Shown piece by piece: positions 58,022-64,000 of a DNA stretch of 64,000 nt. This DNA is from Megamerina dolium (taxonomy: Eukaryota; Arthropoda; Insecta; Diptera; Megamerinidae), in assembly GCA_963854835.1 (NCBI GenBank), contig OY978526.1, positions 62,000,649 to 62,064,648 of the forward strand, written 5' to 3'. The position numbers were made by a program, and so were the translations under genes. Positions within the stretch are counted from its first letter, which is position 1, and each line of letters begins with the position of its first letter. The notes beneath the pieces are model-generated. The model worked only from the letters and a program-made list of their open reading frames with translations, made no database searches and was not told where the DNA came from.

Positions 58022-58924
58022 GCCTATTCTTATTTTCAATTGACGTTTTCTCATTTTCGCATTTTAATTTGACCCTTTCTCATTTACAATTGGAAATGGT
58101 GTAGTGTTCATTTCTGGAAACTTCTAAAATCATCTTCGTTTACAAATATTAAAAGATAATGTACATGCAAGTGAAATTCAAGTGAAAAGAATTTTAGGCA
58201 TTTATATTTATATGCATTATGCATTCAAAACTGAATAATTTTAATTACTTAATTTTCATAATAATTTGTATTAAAATATTTGTTATAATAATTTTGATGA
58301 TAGGAATTTTCTCTTTCAATATTTTTCAATTCAATTCAATTTCTTTTATACATTTACGATATGCATATTTGAAAAAAAAAAAAAGTTTAAAAATAGAACG
58401 TAATGAAAATAAACAGAATTGAAAAAAAAAAAAAAACATAAGGAAGATATTTGTAAAGAAAATATTTTGATAGATGAATAGAGAACATACCTATTGTATA
58501 GATTATGTTGAAGAATGCTATATGCCATTATATACGTAGTATTAAAAAACGATGATACGATAGATGGCAAAGTAAGTTGTTTTTTGTTTTCTGATTTGTT
58601 TTTGCTCTCAGTTTCTAGTGTATGCTTTGAGCTTGTAATTTATGTGTACATACATATTAGAATGTATGTTTGTTTGTGTTTATGTGTGTGATTATCGAAA
58701 TTCAATCAATCAACTCGGTAGACTACATAGTAATAGTACAAGAAGTAATGAGTATGTTGTTGTTGTTTTTTTTTTAAATTTTGTTAATTTTATCGATTAT
58801 TTTACAAATAATTTATAAAAAATATATGAAGGTAATTAGTACATATTTATTTATATTACAATGTAATAATACAATGTATGTACATTTACGATATTTTGTA
58901 ATCGATTATTTGATGTACAGTGAT

Positions 58925-59035
58925 AGAAGAGAAAGGGAGAGAGAGAGAGAGAAATAGACAAAGAGAGAGAAAGAAAATAGCGAGTGTACATGTGTTAGTG
59001 AGATACGTATAAATAGGAGAGAGAGAGAGAGAAAC
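58925..59035. repeat. GA-rich simple repeats
   Basis: Two blocks of (GA)n, around 58930-58972 and 59017-59035, separated by unique sequence. Confidence 0.9.
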
Positions 59036-59437
59036 AGAGAAAGCAACAAAATGCATCAACATTAACGCAATTAAAAAAAAAAAATACTATCTGAATTACA
59101 TCATACACGATCACGATTAGTGCCTTGTCAAACAATAGTTGAACTGATCTACTATTTAGTAAAATTATTAACTACTAAATAAATACGATTTTGTATGTAC
59201 TAGTGCGAAATATGAAATAATATATTAATATGTTAATATGAATAATGGTATCAAATACTTAATATTGCCTCTCTTTATTTTCTTTTGTGTGAAATTTTTC
59301 CTATTACTTCTGTTCCAACACTAAATTATTATATACTTGATTGACTCTAGATTTTTGTTTACTAAGTGTATGTACTGAATATTGTGAGATAGTTCAATTA
59401 TGTTTATATGTTTTAGTTAAGTGTTTTCTTTTTGGTT

Positions 59438-59881
59438 CTACAATTTTAACGAATCGAGTGATGCTATTGATGATCGTCTAGAACCTAAACCTAAATTATT
59501 AGGACAACTGACCAGTGATGTTGTTCCAAATAATTTGTACCATCCGATAACAATATTCGATAGATTTAAATCGTCGAGCATTATTTGTGCAACACCCATA
59601 AAGACTTTTTTCTCAATCCGTCCATAATCACCCCAAACAGTTACCTGAGTAAAATTGTAGACAAATAAAATTATATAGAAATGATTTGAAGAATTTATAA
59701 TGAGTACACTTACTTGTAAAATGCAACCCTGATATTGTTGTTTAAATATTAATTGTTGCTGATAGAGCGGATCCAATGTACGACGTGCCGTATTCGTTTT
59801 CAATTTATCAATACAACGTTTGCCCGAAACCAAATAGACTTTAACGTATGGAGCAGGAAGCATTTTCGATGTTGGCTTTTG
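59438..59881 (-). CDS. Rim: Rim (Rab3-interacting molecule), last two coding exons, C2B domain
   Basis: Rim is a presynaptic active-zone scaffold that binds Rab3 and recruits calcium channels and vesicles (family knowledge). Exons 59881-59714 and 59644-59438, intron 59713-59645 with GT/AG and phase 0; 124 codons plus stop. The first reads KMLPAPYVKVYLVSGKRC and TLDPLYQQQLIFKQQYQGCI; the second reads VTVWGDYGRIEKKVFMGVAQ, then LDDLNLSNIVIGWYKLFGTT and the Ser-rich end SRRSSIASLDSL. The WGDYGR, GVAQI and IGWYKLF motifs and the TRR/SRRxS-SLxS tail are diagnostic of the RIM C2B domain, which lacks calcium ligands. The gene's upstream exons must lie beyond 59881 on this strand; none was recognised up to 64000. 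The upstream intron holds the RTE-like element. Confidence 0.93.
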   Translation of the reverse strand, partial: QKPTSKMLPAPYVKVYLVSGKRCIDKLKTNTARRTLDPLYQQQLIFKQQYQGCILQVSVLIINSSNHFYIILFVYNFTQVTVWGDYGRIEKKVFMGVAQIMLDDLNLSNIVIGWYKLFGTTSLVSCPNNLGLGSRRSSIASLDSLKL

Positions 59882-60086
59882 CTATAAAATAAACAAAAAA
59901 TCAATAAGAATTTATCAATAATCAGAAATAGAATGAAATATTATGGTATGTGACGAACTAGAGCAGTCATAATATAAGGATTTGCTGAATAAAATCCGAG
60001 GTCGGATTTTCGCTATCATCATTAGATGTTTCTCTAACCTCAAAAACATTGTTTTACGGCTCTTTTTGGAGGTTTTTGAGCTTAGC

Positions 60087-60099
60087 AAGTCAACTGAGG
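60087..60099. repeat. Target-site duplication, left copy
   Basis: AAGTCAACTGAGG, identical to 63269-63281. The pair brackets the RTE-like element. Confidence 0.85.
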
Positions 60100-60405
60100 G
60101 GTGGTCTGGTGGTGTTTTCGCAAGGTAACGTGTCTAACTGCCTCAACCAGGTGAGGCTAGCGCAATCCTTGTTGAACTCATCGCAAGTCAACTCACTGGC
60201 TGTCATGTAGTTTGATCTGAGCGCTATGTGATGATACCTTTATTTGTTAATGAGGGGTAGTCATATAGCTTGCTCTGCTTACTCTGTGATGGCGCTTTCA
60301 TTATTATTAATGGGGGCCCTCCATGTGGCGACCACCGGGCAACGTCTTCCTGGCACCCGCTGGGAGGCGGCTGAAGTGAGTGGCGAAAATCTCCTCGGTT
60401 AGAGG

Positions 60406-61211
60406 TTGTGCGTTGGGTTTGGGACCCGCCACATAAAAAACCCCCCAATGAAAAAAACAAATATGCCTCGGATAAGGACTACCGCTTTTGTTGATGACCC
60501 CCGCAAACGAAAAAAGGACCTCGATTTACGGATATGCACCTGGAATGTCCGATCCCTTTATAGGGAGGGTGCCTCTATCCAGCTGGTTGATGTCCTCGAA
60601 AAATGCAGAGCTGACATCACCGCTCTCCAGGAAATGCGATGGACAGGACAGGGCTGCTCCAAAAGAGCGTCCTGTGACATCTACTACAGTTGCCATGCTG
60701 AAAGGCACGAATTAGGATGTGGATTTTTGGTCAGCAAGAGACTACGACATCTTGTCTCACAGTTCACGCCTGTGAACGAACGGCTGGCCACAATCCGCAT
60801 CAAGGCAAAATTTTTCAACATCAGCCTTATATGTGCCCACGCTCCAACGGATGAGAAGGACAATGTGGCCAAGGAGAGCTTCTTTCAGCGCCTCGAAGAA
60901 GCTTATGACCGCTGCCCCCGCCACGATATCAAAATCGTTCTTGGCGACTTTAATGCCAGGGTGGGCAAGGAAGGTACCTTTGGTCCAACTGTCGGAAAAT
61001 TCAGCCTCCACCAGAACACCTCCGATAACGGAATGAGGCTGATCGACTTCGTCGCAGCACGAAACATGGTAATTGGTGGTACCAGATTCCAGCATCTCGA
61101 CATCCACAAAGCGACATGGCTGTCTCCAGATCAACGTACAAGAAACCAAATTGATCATGTGGTGATTGACGAAAGGCATGCTTCCAGTGTGATGGAAGCA
61201 TGCCTTTCGTG
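60406..61211 (+). pseudogene. RTE-like apurinic-type endonuclease domain
   Basis: The frame from ATG 60406 begins with a basic leader, then LRICTWNVRSLYREGAS (Asn motif), ITALQEMRWTGQG (catalytic Glu), APTDEKDNVAKESFFQRLEE, VLGDFNARVGKEG (Asp/Asn) and NQIDHVVIDERH. It stops at TGA 61211-61213 after a hairpin insertion. The last catalytic motif, DSDHYLV, falls in the next frame (about 61236), so the break separates the final Asp-His from the rest of the endonuclease. Confidence 0.92.
61169..61210. repeat. 18-bp perfect inverted repeat with 6-base loop
   Basis: ACGAAAGGCATGCTTCCA (61169-61186) and its exact reverse complement (61193-61210) flank GTGTGA. It lies where the RTE-like endonuclease frame breaks. 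Confidence 0.95.
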
Positions 61212-63117
61212 AAATCGATCCGTGGTGCCAACATCGACTCGGATCACTACCTTGTTGCAGCTAAGATGCGCACACGCCTATGTGTCGCAAATAACAAGAG
61301 AAGTCCCACACAGAGAAAGCTCGACGTCAGTAAGCTACGATCACCAGAGACAGCAGATGCATTTTCCACTCGACTATCGGATCTGCTTATGCAGAACACT
61401 CCCCCACTTGATGATACATGCGCACGGTGGACACATATATCCCACTCCATGACTACTGCTGCCGAGGAGGTAATCGGTTACTACCGGCCTCTGAGGAATG
61501 AGTGGTATGATCAGGAGTGTCGCGACGGTACCGCAGAGAAAGACGCCGCCTACAGAAAAACCCTGCGTGCAGGCGTAACGCGAGCTGTTAAGGAGCGGTA
61601 TAGAGAGAAAAGGAGTGTAGACAGACGTCTTTTCAGGCGCAAGAAGTGGGAGTTGGAAAGACGCGAGTGTGAGGAGATAGAGATGTGTACCGACAAGAAT
61701 GAGACTCGAAAATTCTTTGAAAAGATCAAGCCCCTGAGTGGAGGTTTAAATCCCGGAGTCTCTTCTTGTCGTGATGGAAATGGGAATCTGGTTCCAGATG
61801 TTCAGAGTGTACTGAGCCTATGGAGGAAACACTTCTCCACGTTACTGAATGGCGATGCTACGAACAATTCCGCCAGTGGAGGTGTGTGCCCGATAACCCC
61901 AATTACAGATGATGGTGTTGATGTTCCACCACCCGACTATGACGAGGTTGAAACGGCCATTTTAAGGCTGAAGAACAACAAAGCTGCAGGTGCTGATGGC
62001 CTGCCTGCCTAGTTGTTTAAGACCGGAGGCGATGAGCTGCTCACCCGCATGCACCAGCTGATAAGCAGAATATGGTCGGATGAAAGCATGCCTGATGATT
62101 GGAGGCTCAGTGTTCTCTGTCCTGTACATAAAAAAGGAGACCCCACAATTTGCGCCAACTACCGTGAAAAAAGTCTCCTGAGCATCGCATACAAGGTTCT
62201 ATCGAGCGTACTGTGTGAAAGGTTGAAGCCTATGCTCAGCAACCTGATTGGACCTTATCAGTGTGGCTTCAGACCTGGTAAATCCACCATCGACCAGATT
62301 TTCACACTGCGTCAAATCCTGGAGAAGACCCAAGAAAAACAGATCGACACACACCAGCTATTTGTTGATTATAAAGCCGCTTTCGACAGTCCGGTAAGGG
62401 ATTACCTCTATGCAACAATGTCTGAGTTCGGTATTCCTGCAAAGCTCATTCGACTTTGTAGAATGACACTGCATAACTCCCGTTGTGCAGTGAAAATTGG
62501 GAAGGACCTCTCCGCACCGTTTAATACCGAACGGGGTTTCAGACAAGGTGATTCGTTATCGTGCGACTACTTCAATCTTATTATGGAGAAAATAATACGA
62601 GCTGCTGATCTACGGCATAATGGCACTATCTTCAACAAAAGTGTCATGCTGTTAGCGTATGCCGACGATATTGACATAATCGTCATGAACACGCGAGCAG
62701 TCAGTACAGCATTCTCAGAGTTGGAAAGAGAGTCGCGTCAGATGGGTCTCACGGTGAACGAGGGCAAGACGAAGTATCTAGTGTCAACAAACAAAGAGTC
62801 CCGGCGTCTTGGACAGCACGTCACTGTTGACAACTACGCTTTTAACATATGGCGCTGAATCCTGGACAATTTCGACCTCGGATGAGCGAATGCTTGGAGT
62901 TTTCGAGAGAAAAGTCCTACGCAAGATCTTTGGACCTATTTGCGTTGGTGGCGAGTACCGAATAAGGTACAACCATGAGCTGTACGAGCTGTATGCCGAT
63001 ATTGACATAGTAAAGCGCATCAAAATCCAGCGGCTGCGCTGGCTAGGTCATGTCGAGCGAATGGAAGAACACGCTCCAGCTAAGAAGGTGTTATATTCGG
63101 AACCCGCTGGAGAATGA
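61200..63117 (+). pseudogene. RTE-like reverse transcriptase domain
   Basis: The frame from 61200 carries the end of the endonuclease (NIDSDHYLVAAKM), a basic linker, and LKNNKAAGADGLPA, where a TAG (62010-62012) interrupts it. In the same frame after the stop: SVLCPVHKKGDPTICANYR, PYQCGFRPGKSTIDQIF, LFVDYKAAFDSP (box A Asp), GFRQGDSLSCDYFN (box B), MLLAYADDIDIIVMN (YADD box) and TVNEGKTKYLVSTN. About 62842 the frame jumps to TYGAESWTISTSDERMLGVF, skipping about 62 codons that the copy at 17425-18155 retains. LRWLGHVERMEEH and AKKVLYSEPAGE follow, then decay. Confidence 0.92.
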
Positions 63118-63268
63118 CGCAAAAGAGGAAGACCAAGAACTGGAGAACCTGACGGCGCTTGGAATTTCTAACTGGCGCCAGCTAGCGAAGAACAGAGATG
63201 GCTGGCGAAGCATGTTATTTTCGGCCTAAATCGATATTCGGTTGTTATGGCCACATAAGTAAGCAAGT

Positions 63269-63281
63269 AAGTCAACTGAGG
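63269..63281. repeat. Target-site duplication, right copy
   Basis: AAGTCAACTGAGG, matching 60087-60099 exactly. Confidence 0.85.
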
Positions 63282-64000
63282 AGATTGCGAAAATCTAACC
63301 ATGGATTTGAATTCGGCGCCATAATATGTTTATTATGTTTGACCACGCTTATTCTTTCTTTGGCAGTAATATACCCTAAAAAAGTGGGGTGTACGATTAC
63401 ACCAGCGTCTGCATCACGTTTATTATTAACCTCAAAAAATAAAATATTTTCTCGTATTTTTTCATTATTTCTGTGTAGTCTTAGCAATCAGACCGTGAGA
63501 ACTAAAAGTTGTCTTGATAAATGCTTGACAAATCAATTTCGCTAGACCATCTAAAAGTTGTGGTTATCGGAATATCGTAATATAATGTTGAACGATACGA
63601 AATTAAACCGGGTGAGTTAGCAGAGACTACACTGATATCAATGACCTATTTTCTACTTTCCATTACAATAAATATGAAGTGGCTTGTTGCAAGATGTTTT
63701 GCAAAATAATGTACCAACCAACATCAAGTCTTTAGTTGCGATGGCAAAATTCAATGAAATGCGGTTCGAACTGGTTCTCATCCATCATAGTCATCAGAGT
63801 TGGTTTCAGGCTGGTATTATCTGTTTCCCAATTGGAAGATATGGCTCTAATGAAAATGGTCAGGGGTGGTTGTTAATATTTAATAGTCATGATGCATTTT
63901 TAGGGCAACTATCAAGGCTCATTTACAGATCAAAATTTAATATATTACGTACTAACTTCATTCTTTTCTATGATCCTTTTCCATTTTTCGGAAAGCTACA
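63282..64000. other. Non-coding stretch at the window end
   Basis: No coding frame or RNA gene recognised; presumed Rim intron. Confidence 0.45.

Larger units (their letters stand above)
56646..59437. other. Non-coding stretch downstream of Rim, probably including its 3'UTR
   Basis: No coding frame. Includes a 46-bp palindrome (57976-58021) and GA-rich repeats (58925-59035). A minus-strand AATAAA near 59274-59279 could end the Rim transcript about 160 bp after its stop. Confidence 0.5.
60100..63268 (+). mobile_element. RTE-like non-LTR retrotransposon, near full length, with 13-bp target-site duplication
   Basis: Bounded by AAGTCAACTGAGG on both sides. A GC-richer 5'UTR of about 300 bp precedes one long damaged frame with an endonuclease and a reverse transcriptase; the 3' end is a short AAGTAAGCAAGT-like tail rather than poly(A), as in RTE-type elements. 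A 5'-truncated relative lies at 17425-18155. Four lesions are visible: a snap-back hairpin at 61169-61210, a TAG at 62010-62012, an internal deletion at about 62842, and C-terminal decay after 63115. Confidence 0.9.
59882..64000 (-). other. Rim intron (partial), carrying an RTE-like element
   Basis: Acceptor TTTTATAG precedes the 59881 exon. The only recognised content is the retrotransposon at 60100-63268; 63282-64000 shows no gene. Confidence 0.6.

Noticed and set aside
63198..63545. 115-codon plus-strand frame with a hydrophobic segment
   Set aside because: It begins in the decayed 3' end of the RTE-like element, runs through the target duplication into intron sequence, and has no conserved motif.

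Overview
The window is AT-rich, intron-containing insect DNA, most likely from a brachyceran fly. A true fruit fly (Tephritidae) is the best guess. The reasons are two fly-like neuronal/extracellular genes with short introns, a heparan sulfate sulfotransferase with a fly-style His/Gln-rich insert, and three near-identical DD41D mariner-like elements of the 'rosa' type, a type described from Ceratitis. Species assignment is inference; no search was run.

Three host genes can be supported by exon models with consistent splice phases. (1) 18426-23260, + strand: four 3' coding exons of heparan-sulfate 6-O-sulfotransferase (Hs6st), with PAPS-binding motifs; the membrane-anchor exon was not found. 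(2) 37605-42301, - strand: a complete eight-exon model of a small secreted collagen with signal peptide, thrombospondin/laminin-G-like N-terminal domain, short Gly-X-Y blocks and an unusual tail with no NC1 domain. (3) 59438-59881, - strand: the last two coding exons of Rim, encoding most of the C-terminal C2B domain of the presynaptic active-zone protein. The genes are not an operon or pathway; they are neighbours separated by long non-coding DNA.

Most of the rest is transposon debris. Region by region: 0.7-3.1 kb, a non-LTR retrotransposon fragment with a (TAA)n tail, split by about 0.9 kb of other DNA; 8.3-9.8, 24.7-26.0 and 49.1-50.4 kb, three DD41D elements with TIRs and TA duplications; 10.1-10.8, 36.4-37.3 and 48.5-48.8 kb, jockey-like reverse transcriptase fragments; 14.2-15.2 kb, a dead mariner; 15.4-17.05 and 21.4-22.4 kb, two copies of a non-coding element built from about 154-bp units; 17.4-18.15 and 60.1-63.3 kb, two RTE-like retrotransposons, the second with a 13-bp target-site duplication; 29.7-30.7 kb, another LINE; 32.3-32.6 kb, a large inverted repeat; 32.8-33.5 kb, a 314-bp-period direct repeat; 34.9-35.8 kb, a diverged DD41D relative; 43.0-43.6 and 56.4-56.65 kb, LINE RNase H-region fragments; 43.9-44.7 kb, a pogo/jerky-like transposase remnant; 52.5-52.9 kb, a TIR element with no coding sequence; 55.8-56.1 kb, a tRNA-derived SINE candidate.

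I did not find a coherent new gene system. The most interesting signals are structural: two DD41D copies that share the same premature stop codon (mobilisation in trans after inactivation); an 18-bp perfect snap-back hairpin that breaks an RTE endonuclease; a 154-bp unit element in which a long (AT)n tract sits at a point that is contiguous in its sister copy; several long palindromes; and the collagen's C-terminal tail.
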